Part shown: one piece after another, positions 23,058 through 32,877 of the stretch | Position numbering within the stretch: the stretch's first letter is position 1 | How the letters are laid out: every line of letters begins with the position of its first letter | Assembly (NCBI GenBank): GCA_029936425.1 | Contig: JAPYSU010000005.1 | Span: 62,001 to 126,000 of the forward strand | Length of the DNA: 64,000 nt | Reading direction: 5' to 3' | DNA from: Litorimonas sp. | GTDB taxonomy: Bacteria; Pseudomonadota; Alphaproteobacteria; Caulobacterales; Maricaulaceae | Notes under the pieces: model-generated | What the model saw: only the letters and a program-made list of their open reading frames with translations | The model's database searches: none | What the model was told of the DNA's origin: nothing | Position numbers and translations under genes: made by a program

Positions 23058-23385
23058 TAATTCCACTGAAGAAACAGAGGCTAAACAGAGAAGTTTGGCG
23101 AACCTTAAGCCGTTCAAGCCCGGTCAGTCTGGCAATCCTGCCGGAAGGCCAAAGGGGGCTAGGTCTAAGCTATCGGAGAGCTTCTTGAGTGACGCCTTAG
23201 ATGCATGGGGAAGGAACGGCAAGGTAGCGCTTGAAGCTATGGCTACTGATAAGCCTGGTGACTTCGCCAAGATGATAGCGGGTATTATCCCTAAGGAAGT
23301 GGATATGGAGCATAGCGGCTCTGTTTCGGTAAACCCTGTGCAAGCGCTCATGGAAGAGATTGATGGGCGCACCCGCTCTAAGTGA
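23050..23385 (+). CDS. terS: Terminase small subunit (DUF5681-like)
   Basis: A 111-residue protein starting at GTG. It has FKPGQSGNPAGRPKGARSKL, the DUF5681 signature common to proteins just before phage large terminases, with a basic N-terminal tail and helical middle. It would recognise phage DNA ends and hand them to the motor. Overlaps the large terminase gene by 23 bases. Confidence 0.78.
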   Translation: MTDNSTEETEAKQRSLANLKPFKPGQSGNPAGRPKGARSKLSESFLSDALDAWGRNGKVALEAMATDKPGDFAKMIAGIIPKEVDMEHSGSVSVNPVQALMEEIDGRTRSK

Positions 23386-24868
23386 TGAACTGGTAAGCCA
23401 GTGGTCAAACAGAGCATGGAGGCTAAACAACCTCTACCACATTGAGGACAAGATGGGGCAGGTGGTTCTGTTCAAGCCAAATAAGGCGCAGACCAAGCTC
23501 CTAGAGGAGATGCACTATCTGAATATCGTGTTGAAGGCTCGGCAAATGGGTTTCAGCACGTTCATTCTGGTTTTGGCTTTGGACTGCTGCTTGTTCAACT
23601 CGCATTTCGCGGCGGGTCTTGTGGCGGACACCCTGGATAACGCAAAAAATCTATTGAAGCGCATCAAGTTTGCGTATGACCGATTGCCGGAGCAAATCAG
23701 AGCGCTCAAACCTATTGAGGCAAATAACGCTACAGAGTTAATCCTGTCGAACGGTTCAAGTGTTGAGGTGGGGGTCTCTCTCCGCTCTACGACCAAGAAT
23801 TTCCTGCACATATCCGAATACGGAAAGATATGCGCCAAGAACCCTGAGAAGGCCAAAGAGGTCAAGTCCGGCGCTTTGAACACTCTGGCTCCCAAGCAGC
23901 TCTGCTTTATTGAAAGCACGGCAGAGGGCAGGGCGGGCGACTTCTACGATAAGACGGAAGAGGCAAGGCGGGTTAAGGATAGCGGCCGCGAACTGGCCAC
24001 ACTGGATTACAAATTTCATTTCTTCCCTTGGTTTGAAGACGATACCTATCAGCTTAACGAGACTTACCCTCTTACGGATGAGAACGACAAGTATTTCGCC
24101 GCATTACTGGATGAACACGGCATTGAGCTAAGCGGCCCTCAAAAGTGGTGGTATGCGTCTAAGGCGAAAGAGCAGGGCGATGATATGTGGAAGGAATATC
24201 CTTCTACGCCTGAAGAGGCTTTCGCTGGCGCAAAGGACGGAGCTTATTACGCTAAGCAACTAAGAGCGCTTCGACAGCTTGGAAAGATTGGGCAGTTTGA
24301 GTTTGAATCCCGCACGGCTGTGAACACGTTCTGGGATTTAGGCGTGGGGGATATGACCTCGATATGGCTTCACCAGTCGATTGCCGGAAAAGACAGATTT
24401 GTCGGATATTACGAAAATAGCGGTGAGGGCATAGCGCACTACATTGACTGGCTCAACAAATGGGCTGTGATGCGCGGAGCTGTCTTTGGTCAGCATTATG
24501 GGCCGCACGATGTTGAACACCGCAAGATGGGGATTGTGGCAGAGTCCGTTAAGGATATCGCCAAGAAGTTGGGCTTTGCCTTTGAGGTTGTCGAGCGCTC
24601 ACAGGACAAGCAACACACCATTCAGAACGCCAGAACGAAGCTCCCGCAATGTGAGTTCGATGAGCTTGGTTGCGACCAAGGCATTAAGCACCTCGAAAAC
24701 TACTCACGCGAGTGGGATGAAAAATACGGCGTCTGGAAATCAAAGCCGCGTCACGACGACCATTCACACGGAGCAGACGCCTTTGCGACCTTTGCTGATG
24801 GATATCACGGCCCGAAAAAGAAGGCTTATGACGGCCCTCTTGTGCCAAATCAGGGAACAATCTCATGA
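23363..24868 (+). CDS. terL: Terminase large subunit
   Basis: A 501-residue packaging ATPase and nuclease. The Walker A deviant KARQMGFST lies at residues 58-66; a Walker B-like FLHISEYGKI follows near residue 148. The nuclease domain shows TFWDLGVGDMTSIW near 325 and the late KPRHDDHSHGADAF motif near 472. The N-terminal ATPase and C-terminal RNase H-like domains are complete. ATG 23363 with GGAAGAG upstream. It overlaps the small subunit. Confidence 0.93.
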   Translation: MGAPALSDELVSQWSNRAWRLNNLYHIEDKMGQVVLFKPNKAQTKLLEEMHYLNIVLKARQMGFSTFILVLALDCCLFNSHFAAGLVADTLDNAKNLLKRIKFAYDRLPEQIRALKPIEANNATELILSNGSSVEVGVSLRSTTKNFLHISEYGKICAKNPEKAKEVKSGALNTLAPKQLCFIESTAEGRAGDFYDKTEEARRVKDSGRELATLDYKFHFFPWFEDDTYQLNETYPLTDENDKYFAALLDEHGIELSGPQKWWYASKAKEQGDDMWKEYPSTPEEAFAGAKDGAYYAKQLRALRQLGKIGQFEFESRTAVNTFWDLGVGDMTSIWLHQSIAGKDRFVGYYENSGEGIAHYIDWLNKWAVMRGAVFGQHYGPHDVEHRKMGIVAESVKDIAKKLGFAFEVVERSQDKQHTIQNARTKLPQCEFDELGCDQGIKHLENYSREWDEKYGVWKSKPRHDDHSHGADAFATFADGYHGPKKKAYDGPLVPNQGTIS

Positions 24869-26910
24869 AGACAGAGACCAGCCCTGAGCGGGGCAATGAA
24901 GAAATGACAACGGAGGAAATACTCTCCTTCGCACAGGCGTCATACGATTCAGCAAACACATATATGCAAGCGGCCCGTTCTGAGGGCGATGAGCTTCTAA
25001 AAAGATATAAGCGCCAGCCTTATGGCGATGAGCTGCCGAACCGCTCACAATACGTCTCAGGCGATGTTGCGGGCACGGTTGATTGGGCTTTAACAGACCT
25101 GATACGCTTGTTTCTCTCGGGCGACCAGATTGCAGAGTTTACTGCCGAAGTTCCGGGTGATGAGGCGGCGCAGAACGCGCAGCAAGAGACGGATTACACC
25201 AACGCGATATTCCTCCGCGATAATGACGGCTACCAGAACCTCCGCAATTATCTGTTTAACGGACTGCTTGGAAAGCGCGGCTATCTTTCTGTTTATTGGG
25301 AAGACCCAAAGCTAGGCGATACAGTGCAAATGACGGGCGTGTCTCCTGAAAACGCCGAGCGCTACCTGCAAAAGAACAACATACAGATAGACACCGAGAC
25401 CGCCGTTCAGAATGAAGACGGCACATTTGATTTTGAATATGCCGAGGTGCGTTATGACGGCTGTATAAAAATTCAGTCGCACAACATGAATGAGGTGTTA
25501 GTCGCGAAAGGCTTCGAGACGGAAGATGACGCAGATTACGTAGCTCTGCGCATTCCTGTTTCGCGCTCTGATTTGGTCAAAATGTTTCCCGACCGCCGCA
25601 CCGATATTGAGGAAATAGGGCAGGACGAAGATGAAGAAGAAACGGTTACAGATTACGACAATGAGCCGGAAGAAATAACAGGCGTTAACCGCCTCTATGC
25701 CCGCGCCAATGACCGCTTCCATCTATTAGATGAGTTTATTCGCCTTGACCGCGACAGAGACGGAATTGCCGAGCTGGTCAATGTCAAGCGCGTTGGCAAT
25801 GTTATCCTGTCTGTTGAGGATGTGGATATGCAGCCGCTTGCCTCATGGTCAAGCCATCCTGAGCCGGATGTATATTTTGCGTCCAGCTTGGGCGAGAAGG
25901 CCGAGATAAGCCAGAGACAGCGCACCGTTACAATGCGCCAAGCCAATGACAGCGTGAAGCTGGCCACCATGCCGAAATATTTGGCGAATACCGACACGGT
26001 AAACATCAATGCATTGCTTGACCCATCAGCGGGCGGCGTTGTCCCTGTAACGGGAATTTCTAAAGACGGAGACGTAAGCAAATCCGCTAAGCCGCTTCTG
26101 ATGAATGACGTGTCGAAGGCCGCGCTTGCCATGCTTGATGTAGAAGAAAAAGAGCGTGAGTTCAACACAGGCATTAACCGCCAATCACAGGGCCTAGACC
26201 CTGACAGCCTAACAGACACTTATTCCGGCATGAAGTTGTTGCAGAACGCAGCCAGCGCCCGGAAAGAATATATCGCCAGAGAGGCAGCAAGGGGTCTTGA
26301 GCGCGTTTTTACGAAGATATCCGCTCTTATCCGCCGCCATCATAACTTTGAACGCGAGATGAAGACCAAGACGGGCTTTGTCACGTTCAGCCCTATGTCA
26401 TGGTTAGACCGCACCGCCGTTGATATTGATATCGGGGCCGGCACAGGCTCACGCGATGCACAGCTTGGACAGCTACAGGTTTTGGGACAGCTTCAAAGAG
26501 AGATGGTAGAGGCGGGACTTCCCACAGTTGACCCGCAAAAGATATACAATCTGGCGTCTGAATTTGTTGAAGCAGTGGGATATAAATCCCCTGACAAATA
26601 CTTTGTTGACCCGTCTAAATTACCGCCGCCAGAGCCGCAGGAGCAGCCGCCTGACCCTGCAATGGTCAAGGCGCAGAACGATATGGAAATAGACCGCCAG
26701 CGCCTTCAGATGGACATGCAGAAACAGCAATTCGAAATGGCAATGGAGGAACGCAAGGCGGCAACGCAGGCTGACCTTGACCGTATGCGGGCGGAGTTTG
26801 AGGCCCAGATGGCGCAGCAAAAAGCCAATAACGAGGCTCAGCTAGCGCTCATCAAGGCCAATTCACAACAAATACCGGATTTCAGACCGGGCGGAAGGCT
26901 TGACCAGTGA
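24865..26910 (+). CDS. Portal protein
   Basis: A 681-residue portal ring protein, length and position (directly after terL) typical of podoviruses. The N-terminal part contains a YKRQPYGDEL segment and a long region of mixed alpha/beta; the last 90 residues form a Gln/Glu/Met-rich coiled coil (MQKQQFEMAMEERKA) that would make the barrel or tail-contact part. ATGA overlap with terL. It forms the DNA channel of the capsid. Confidence 0.85.
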   Translation: MKTETSPERGNEEMTTEEILSFAQASYDSANTYMQAARSEGDELLKRYKRQPYGDELPNRSQYVSGDVAGTVDWALTDLIRLFLSGDQIAEFTAEVPGDEAAQNAQQETDYTNAIFLRDNDGYQNLRNYLFNGLLGKRGYLSVYWEDPKLGDTVQMTGVSPENAERYLQKNNIQIDTETAVQNEDGTFDFEYAEVRYDGCIKIQSHNMNEVLVAKGFETEDDADYVALRIPVSRSDLVKMFPDRRTDIEEIGQDEDEEETVTDYDNEPEEITGVNRLYARANDRFHLLDEFIRLDRDRDGIAELVNVKRVGNVILSVEDVDMQPLASWSSHPEPDVYFASSLGEKAEISQRQRTVTMRQANDSVKLATMPKYLANTDTVNINALLDPSAGGVVPVTGISKDGDVSKSAKPLLMNDVSKAALAMLDVEEKEREFNTGINRQSQGLDPDSLTDTYSGMKLLQNAASARKEYIAREAARGLERVFTKISALIRRHHNFEREMKTKTGFVTFSPMSWLDRTAVDIDIGAGTGSRDAQLGQLQVLGQLQREMVEAGLPTVDPQKIYNLASEFVEAVGYKSPDKYFVDPSKLPPPEPQEQPPDPAMVKAQNDMEIDRQRLQMDMQKQQFEMAMEERKAATQADLDRMRAEFEAQMAQQKANNEAQLALIKANSQQIPDFRPGGRLDQ

Positions 26911-27185
26911 TAGATAAGAAAAAGCTCATTGAAGACGTCGAGATGGGCCAGAAGGTGGCTCGCGCTTTGGATATAAAGCCCGTTCACGACTATTTTGAAA
27001 GCGTTGAGCGCAGGCTTGTCGAGGCTCTTATGGCTACGCACCCCGGCGATAAGGGTCATGCAGAGCGCGAGGGGCTTGTGAGCCAAATGCGCGCCGTCAA
27101 ACAATTACACAATTCGCTTAAGAAGACTGTAGCCGAGGGAAAATCGGCAGAGAGTATCTTAAGCGCGTCCGCGCCGGATGATTGA
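26907..27185 (+). CDS. Unknown small structural protein
   Basis: A 92-residue helical protein, GTG start overlapping the portal stop. Lies between portal and scaffold genes, where head-assembly helper proteins are common. No family recognised. Confidence 0.65.
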   Translation: MIDKKKLIEDVEMGQKVARALDIKPVHDYFESVERRLVEALMATHPGDKGHAEREGLVSQMRAVKQLHNSLKKTVAEGKSAESILSASAPDD

Positions 27186-27211
27186 GGCGCACCCAGTCCA
27201 TAGGTTACAAA

Positions 27212-28168
27212 ATGGAAAATCCACTAAATGAACTCGTTGAGGCTCTCGACGGGGAAGAAGAAGTTGTTTCATCTGAAGAAAGCGAAGGCGTTGAGGGCGA
27301 GTCCCTTCAAGAGCCGGACGGCGAAGGAAACGAAGAAGAGCCAGTTGATAAGGCAGAGAACGAGGATGAGGCAGAGGCTCAAGAGCCGGACGCCGAGGAC
27401 GAAGACTCCGACCTTATTGAGTGGGGAGAGGGTGAAAACCTAAAACAAAAATCACTTCAAGAACTCATAGAGTTTTATGAGAACCCCGAAGTTGATTTTG
27501 ACCAAGCCCCACAAGTCCAAGAACGACTTGCAGAAGTTCAGCAAAAAGAAACGCAGTATCATCAAGCCTTGGAGTATGTCGCAAAAGACTACTCCCAAAT
27601 GCAGCAGCGACTAGAGCAGGCCATCATGACCTCGCCCCAGCCGCAAATGCCTGATATGGGCCTGATGGAGCAAAACCCCGGCGAATATAACCGCCAGCTT
27701 GCGCGTTATCACAACCTGAACAATGAGCAGCAACAGCGCCTAAAGGCATATGAGGAAACCCGTCAAAAGCATGAAGCCGCCCAAGCCGAGGTAGAGAGAA
27801 ACAACGCTCAGCGCGAAGTCTCTTTACTTAAGAAAGCATGGCCGGAGATTGCAAATGACAAAGCGGTTTCTGAGTCGATGTATAACCTGTTGACCACTCA
27901 ATACGGGGTTAGCCGAGAAGACATTGATAGTGTTGATAACCACCGCTTTTTTCTAATGGCCAAAGACCTGTTGGATTACCATCAGGGCAAAAAAGCCGGA
28001 GAGAAAGCCACGGCAACGCTCAAAAGCAAATCAGCCCCTCGGCGCGTTAAGGGCCGGAAATCAGGGGGCGTGAAAATGTCTGCCTTGGACACCTTAAATC
28101 AGAAATCCGCAAGCGGTGCGAAAGTCACTGAGGCCGAGGCCACAGCCGCGCTGTTAGCTGCCATTTAG
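27212..28168 (+). CDS. Probable scaffolding protein
   Basis: A 318-residue protein with a very acidic N-terminal half (residues 10-75, Glu/Asp-rich), a long helical coiled coil (110-205) and a basic C-terminal part (KSAPRRVKGRKSGGVKMS). Acidic-helical protein before the capsid gene is typical of scaffolding proteins. The earlier TTG at 27182 was not used. The basic end would contact the shell. Confidence 0.75.
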   Translation: MENPLNELVEALDGEEEVVSSEESEGVEGESLQEPDGEGNEEEPVDKAENEDEAEAQEPDAEDEDSDLIEWGEGENLKQKSLQELIEFYENPEVDFDQAPQVQERLAEVQQKETQYHQALEYVAKDYSQMQQRLEQAIMTSPQPQMPDMGLMEQNPGEYNRQLARYHNLNNEQQQRLKAYEETRQKHEAAQAEVERNNAQREVSLLKKAWPEIANDKAVSESMYNLLTTQYGVSREDIDSVDNHRFFLMAKDLLDYHQGKKAGEKATATLKSKSAPRRVKGRKSGGVKMSALDTLNQKSASGAKVTEAEATAALLAAI

Positions 28169-28180
28169 GAGATTTAAACC

Positions 28181-29170
28181 ATGGCAACGACTTATACAAA
28201 CACACTCGCCACGCCTGACCAGGTTGGCAAAATTCAAGACGTATCCAACGCGATTAACAACTTGGACAAAGACGAAACACCTTTCATCACGGCTATTGGC
28301 CGGGGCGCTAAGGCAAAGAACGTCTATACAGAGTTCGAGACCCGCAATCTTCCGACTTACGGTGTAGATACGAATATCGAGCAAGGCCACAAGGCGGTTC
28401 CATCCGCTAGCGTCCAGCCGACATTGCAGGGCAACTATCAGATGATATTTTCTGATACGGCCTCTGTTACGACAACGGCGCAAGCTCAGGCTCAGTATAA
28501 CATCAAAGAGAAGCTGGCCGACCAGATTCGCTTGAAAACCACGGCCATGAAAATCGCCATGAACAAGCGGGCGCAGGGGAACTATCCTTCTCAAGAGCCT
28601 GCCGCAGGCAACAACAATGTTGGCAAGTTCGCAGGTGCATTGGCTTGGATGACGGGCGATAATGTAGCGCGCGGCGCAACAGGCGCAGACGGCGGCTTTA
28701 ACGGCACGACCAAGATTGTTTCTGCTTATACAGCTGGCACAGCCCGCGCTCTGACCGAGGAGATTTTCCTGAATACAATCAAGGAAATTGCTCGCGGCCG
28801 CAAGATGGCCAATTACGATGCCTTTATGAATGCGGATAACCGTTCTTTTGTCTCGCGCAACTTTACAGGTATCGCGGGCCTCACTCAGAACGTGGACAAT
28901 CCGCGCGTTGATATCGGTCTGCAAGGCTCTGTTGGTTTCATGAAGACAGACTACGGCATTGTGACCATCCACTATGACCACACCACGCCGGATGACGCTA
29001 TTCCTATCATCCAGAAGAAACTCTGGAAGCTCCGCGATATGGAGCCTTGGAAGACGCAAACCCTCGGCACAACTGGCCTCTCTAAAGAGAAGCAGGTTTG
29101 GACGTCCACAACCCTCGAAGCAACTAACCAAGCTGGCTCCGGCGCGGTTGTTGATATCGACGTATCTTAA
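28181..29170 (+). CDS. Major capsid protein, DUF5309-type
   Basis: A 329-residue protein fitting the DUF5309/SU10-like capsid group: N-terminal TYTNTLATPDQVGKIQDVSN, then DKDETPFITAIGRGKA-like text. The mid region has no catalytic motif. GGAG-containing ribosome site at 28169-28175. A strong hairpin terminator follows the stop codon. This is probably the most abundant virion protein. Confidence 0.85.
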   Translation: MATTYTNTLATPDQVGKIQDVSNAINNLDKDETPFITAIGRGAKAKNVYTEFETRNLPTYGVDTNIEQGHKAVPSASVQPTLQGNYQMIFSDTASVTTTAQAQAQYNIKEKLADQIRLKTTAMKIAMNKRAQGNYPSQEPAAGNNNVGKFAGALAWMTGDNVARGATGADGGFNGTTKIVSAYTAGTARALTEEIFLNTIKEIARGRKMANYDAFMNADNRSFVSRNFTGIAGLTQNVDNPRVDIGLQGSVGFMKTDYGIVTIHYDHTTPDDAIPIIQKKLWKLRDMEPWKTQTLGTTGLSKEKQVWTSTTLEATNQAGSGAVVDIDVS

Positions 29171-29177
29171 TCCTTTT

Positions 29178-29202
29178 GGGGCGGGTTTTCTCGCCCCTTT
29201 TT
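29178..29202 (+). terminator. Hairpin terminator after capsid gene
   Basis: GGGGCG (29178-29183), loop GGTTTTCT, CGCCCC (29192-29197) and five T residues (29198-29202). It lies 8 bases after the capsid stop. In a late operon it would reduce transcription of downstream tail genes relative to capsid, unless antitermination acts. Confidence 0.82.
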
Positions 29203-29219
29203 AACTCTTGGAGAAATCT

Positions 29220-29435
29220 ATGACAGAGACAAAGAAAACCGAATCCAAAACGAAGACATATGAGCTTCGCTATGGGAATATCTACATGCCGGACGCCAAT
29301 GGTAAGTTGGTCAAGCATGAAGTCACGCGCGATGCGGATAATAACCCCGGTGAGCCTGTTAAGTTTGAGGTTGACGCGTCCCGCAAAGACCTGATTGACA
29401 TTCTCAATAAGCGCAAGAACGTCAAGGCTCTGTAA
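29220..29435 (+). CDS. Small unknown head protein
   Basis: A 71-residue basic protein starting MTETKKTESKTKTYELRYGN. GGAG lies seven bases upstream. Probable head-decoration or head-closure helper by position; no family recognised. Confidence 0.68.
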   Translation: MTETKKTESKTKTYELRYGNIYMPDANGKLVKHEVTRDADNNPGEPVKFEVDASRKDLIDILNKRKNVKAL

Positions 29436-29830
29436 TGAGCGAGAGCGCACACAATATGAGCGCTGATGCTTTGGCGCGGGCTTTGGACGGAATCACGTTC
29501 AGCTCGCGTCATACAGGCATTAAGACGAAATATCTCTATGACGGCATGACGGGCTACGCCACAACGCAGCGTTCGCAGCGTGTTGACCCGATTGTCGCCT
29601 ATAACACGAAAATGAGAAATGAATTTGCGCGTAACCGCTCTGCGGGATTGTCTGACAACGGCATAATGATGCTGACAAATGTGCCGATTACGGTGCTTGA
29701 CGAAATCAAGGTCAATTACGGCATTGACTACACAAATGAAGACCATCTGACATCTCTGATGGGCGTGATTGAGCGTGAATATCCTCACTTGAAAGCCTGC
29801 ACCCTAAACATTGCCGAGGCTGCAAAATGA
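29435..29830 (+). CDS. Unknown head or neck protein
   Basis: A 131-residue protein, ATG overlapping the preceding TAA. The part VNYGIDYTNEDHLTSLMGVI has a compact alpha/beta look. It sits where head-tail connector genes are found. No family recognised. Confidence 0.65.
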   Translation: MSESAHNMSADALARALDGITFSSRHTGIKTKYLYDGMTGYATTQRSQRVDPIVAYNTKMRNEFARNRSAGLSDNGIMMLTNVPITVLDEIKVNYGIDYTNEDHLTSLMGVIEREYPHLKACTLNIAEAAK

Positions 29831-30396
29831 CACGCGCCGACCTCATTAATTACGTCAAACGATATGCCTTTAACCGCACAGACCTTGACGACATGATGGG
29901 GGTTTATATTTCCCTCGCGGAATCCGAAATGAGAACGGGCGCAAGTGTCGGCCAGCCGCTTCGATTAAACGCCTATAAGGCCCGCACAACGCTTACCCCT
30001 GTTGACGGGGTGATAGTCCTACCAAGTGACTACGCGGCGCTTATACGGGCATCTGACGGGACTTGTTCGCTATATTACCGCACACCCGAGACGGATTACA
30101 TGACCAAAACCGAATTTACGGTGATTGGCAGTGATATCCACACATCGGCCAAGTCTGTTGTGCTGGATTATTACAAAGATTTTGAGCCTCTTGTCGACGA
30201 TGCAGACACGAATGTTGTGCTAGCCAAGTTTCTGCCTGTCTATCTGCACGGCGTCTTGCACCAGCTTTATATGAATATTGATGAGGCGGATTTAGCGTCT
30301 ACGCATCTGGCCAAGTTCGACAATGCAATTCGCGCGGCAAATGCCGCTGATAACGCCTCGCAAATCCCGCTTGAAGGCATGTCCATACCGCTATGA
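29827..30396 (+). CDS. Probable head-tail adaptor protein
   Basis: A 189-residue protein. The C-terminal part (DYYKDFEPLVDDADTNVVL, FLPVYLHGVLHQLYMNIDEA) resembles the helical end of podoviral neck or adaptor proteins (gp6/gp11-like group): ELYY then a Leu-rich helix pair. It would join portal to tail. Similarity is by pattern only. Confidence 0.68.
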   Translation: MTRADLINYVKRYAFNRTDLDDMMGVYISLAESEMRTGASVGQPLRLNAYKARTTLTPVDGVIVLPSDYAALIRASDGTCSLYYRTPETDYMTKTEFTVIGSDIHTSAKSVVLDYYKDFEPLVDDADTNVVLAKFLPVYLHGVLHQLYMNIDEADLASTHLAKFDNAIRAANAADNASQIPLEGMSIPL

Positions 30397-30800
30397 TAGT
30401 TTTAACCCGCGTTGCAGAAAAAGAGCCTATTCAAAAGGTGTGGAAGTTCATCAAATCTTATGTGCAAACGGCGGTCAATGCCTCGCGCAAGTCACACGAT
30501 ATGGAAACCGTTGCGGATAATCTGCTAAGCGGGAAGACAGAGCTTTGGGTGGCGTGGGATACCGAAAAGAAAGAAGCCAAGGGTTTTATTATCGCAAAGC
30601 CAGACCCCGTAAAAGGCGAATACAGAATTGAGCTGATAGGCGGGACGCACAGAAAGCGATGGGCGGAGCGCGTTGAAGTGTTGGCCGACAGGGCCAGAGC
30701 GCTAGGCTGCAAAGAAGTTACAGGCGATTTTACCCGCGCCATATGCCGTGACCTGAGCATGTTCAGCGTGACGCATTACCACGCAAGGTTAGCGGTGTGA
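30393..30800 (+). CDS. GNAT-fold-like late protein
   Basis: A 135-residue protein with the arrangement of a small acyltransferase fold: SGKTELWVAWDTEKKEAKGF, then a helix-rich ERVEVLADRARALGC and a terminal Gly-poor strand. A second late protein (35033-35392) has the same layout. Such proteins occur in podoviral late operons; acetyl-CoA binding residues are not conclusive. May be a structural homologue. Confidence 0.6.
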   Translation: MIVLTRVAEKEPIQKVWKFIKSYVQTAVNASRKSHDMETVADNLLSGKTELWVAWDTEKKEAKGFIIAKPDPVKGEYRIELIGGTHRKRWAERVEVLADRARALGCKEVTGDFTRAICRDLSMFSVTHYHARLAV

Positions 30801-31012
30801 GGCTTACTTCGCCAATCGGGGCCAAGGCTCCGCTTTTAGATATAATCAAGCAGCTCAACAGAATATTTCAGGCAACAGGGCCAGACGCACCGAGACGGGT
30901 TTTCTCCGTTGACGCGGTTGGCGATTTGCCCCCTGCGAACGACTTTCGGGACTGTATCGCCCACATTCGCGGGACAGGGCTTGTTGTCTCGGACGGCACG
31001 AGCTGGGTTTGA
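30797..31012 (+). CDS. Small unknown late protein
   Basis: A 71-residue protein, GTG start overlapping the preceding TGA. C-terminal GTGLVVSDGTSWV looks like a small beta element common in tail-fibre adaptors. Sits directly before the fibre gene. Confidence 0.62.
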   Translation: MRLTSPIGAKAPLLDIIKQLNRIFQATGPDAPRRVFSVDAVGDLPPANDFRDCIAHIRGTGLVVSDGTSWV

Positions 31013-31041
31013 TTTCCCACACCTAATTTTCGGAGGCTAAT

Positions 31042-32481
31042 ATGGCGTCTACTGCATCCCCATTACTCCGCTTGGAATTACAAGGGGCGGGCGAAAACCT
31101 CAACACTTGGGGCGCTAAATTAAACGCAAGCGCTCTGTCATTGCTAGAGCAGGCCATTGCCGCAACAAGCGCGGTTGTTGTTGATGGGGCTACAGAGCTT
31201 ACGTCAAAAAATTACGACACGGATGAGGCGCGGTCTGCCGTCATTAAAACGACAGGGACGGGCGGGACGCTTACCGTTCCCTCTACTGACAAAGTTTATA
31301 TCTTTATAAACGGCTGTTCAGGCGATTTGGTCATTACGGCGGGCGGAAGTAGCGTGACCTTGGGGCCTGGCGTTAGCCGCACGGTTGTGATTGACGGCGG
31401 GGAGCCATTGATTGTCTCTTTGGTTGACCAAAACGGCGAGAAAATAACAAATATGGCGGCGGGCACAGAGTCGGGTGACGCTGTAAATTATAGCCAGCTT
31501 ACCGCCGAGGCAGGTCTTCGTGTTCAGGGCGATGCAGACACTTTAGAAAGCGCAAACAGCTACACAGACCAAGAGATTGCAACCGTTGCTGCGGGGGCCT
31601 TGACTCCCGCACAGCAAGAGGCTCTTGCAACAGTTGATACACTGATAACCGATTCAATCGGCACGACAGGACAGGTGTTTGTTGTTGACGGCGCGGGCGA
31701 CCCGGTCTGGGGCGGCGGCGCTGGCTCAAAAGTGGACGCGGACTTGTTGGACGGGCAGGAGGGGGCTTATTATCTTCCCGCCTCTGACTACACGGCCTCA
31801 GACGTTCTGACTAAAATAAAAACTGTTGATGGGCCAGGGTCTGGCTTGGACGCAGACCTGTTTCAAGGGGAGGGTCGCAATTTCATCATTGGCGTTTCGG
31901 ACGTTAACTATGACGGTAGCGCCAGCTTCTCAACAATGCCACAGGGTGTATTTTGCTGGGACTCAGCTAATAAGTCCGGCTACCCCGCATTTTTTGGCCC
32001 CGTTTTGTCTGTCAGGTTTAACAGCAATAGACAATTCCAGGTCATGACGGATTTTGAAGGTGATGTTTTATATTTTCGGTCTGGACACAGTGGGAATACA
32101 GGCGGGACAGGGACAGGATGGTCACGGTGGAATGAAATCTGGCACGATGGGAGCGGTGCTGAATTTCTTCTCTGGCTAGCTGAAGAGTCTGTCTCAGCTG
32201 TAAGAACAGCTAGCTTTACATTCACACTTGATACTCTCGTTTACAGCCTCGACAGCAGCGCCGGGGTCTTTAACGTAACACTTCCTCCAAGCCCTTCGAT
32301 AGGAGACCAGGTTTATTTCAGGGACGGGGCGCGTTCCCTAGATGTAAACCCTGTCACGGTTTTACGAAATGGCAGTAACATTGAAGGCGTTGCCGAGGAT
32401 TTGACCTTGGACGTAGCCGGAGCTTCCGGCGTTCTCACTTACATTTCAGCCTCTCGCGGCTGGTCTTTCACTTACTCATAG
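31042..32481 (+). CDS. Tail fibre or spike protein
   Basis: A 479-residue protein. Residues 1-140 are a beta-rich N-terminal domain (LRLELQGAGENLNTWGAKLN start typical of podoviral fibre attachment). The middle has short Asp-Leu-Leu-Asp-Gly-type repeats (KVDADLLDGQEGAYYL and GLDADLFQGEGRNF), common in fibre shafts. The C-terminal 80 residues form a compact beta domain (FTFTLDTLVYSLD) that could be the receptor tip. GGAGG-like ribosome site upstream. It would determine host range. Confidence 0.78.
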   Translation: MASTASPLLRLELQGAGENLNTWGAKLNASALSLLEQAIAATSAVVVDGATELTSKNYDTDEARSAVIKTTGTGGTLTVPSTDKVYIFINGCSGDLVITAGGSSVTLGPGVSRTVVIDGGEPLIVSLVDQNGEKITNMAAGTESGDAVNYSQLTAEAGLRVQGDADTLESANSYTDQEIATVAAGALTPAQQEALATVDTLITDSIGTTGQVFVVDGAGDPVWGGGAGSKVDADLLDGQEGAYYLPASDYTASDVLTKIKTVDGPGSGLDADLFQGEGRNFIIGVSDVNYDGSASFSTMPQGVFCWDSANKSGYPAFFGPVLSVRFNSNRQFQVMTDFEGDVLYFRSGHSGNTGGTGTGWSRWNEIWHDGSGAEFLLWLAEESVSAVRTASFTFTLDTLVYSLDSSAGVFNVTLPPSPSIGDQVYFRDGARSLDVNPVTVLRNGSNIEGVAEDLTLDVAGASGVLTYISASRGWSFTYS

Positions 32482-32490
32482 GGGGCGCAT

Positions 32491-32877
32491 ATGACAGTGC
32501 TTAGTTCATTGATAATTGGCGGGGGCGGAGTTGCCGATGCGGTTTTCCAAGTGGAAAGGCTCGCAACAGCCGATGCGGTTAATTACACGATAGCCCGCAC
32601 TGCTGGCTCTGCTTTCAGCTTCACGGCGGGAAACATTATGACCTGCGATGAGGCGGGGGATTATGTTTTAAACTTTGACCTTTGGGGGCCAGTTTCAGGA
32701 AACATCTCTCTTTATAAAAACGGCGCGCTTAGCGAGTCTAGGCTTATGCTTTTAAATGCCTTTAACAGCATATCTTTCGCAGCTTCGGCCATTGCGGGGG
32801 ACACTTTCGAGTTGAGAAATACAAGCGGCTCTACTTCTACCCCCGCTCCATTTGTTCTGAATTGGATAAAAGTCTAA
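32491..32877 (+). CDS. Beta-sandwich accessory fibre protein
   Basis: A 128-residue protein with alternating hydrophobic strands (YVLNFDLWGPVSGNISLYKN) reminiscent of C1q/TNF-like jelly rolls used as receptor tips or assembly helpers. Located directly after the fibre gene. Weak identification. Confidence 0.6.
   Translation: MTVLSSLIIGGGGVADAVFQVERLATADAVNYTIARTAGSAFSFTAGNIMTCDEAGDYVLNFDLWGPVSGNISLYKNGALSESRLMLLNAFNSISFAASAIAGDTFELRNTSGSTSTPAPFVLNWIKV

Noticed and set aside
28154..29131. Long open frame on the minus strand opposite the capsid gene
   Set aside because: It mirrors the codon pattern of the capsid gene, has no ribosome site and no recognisable domain, and the capsid frame is well supported.
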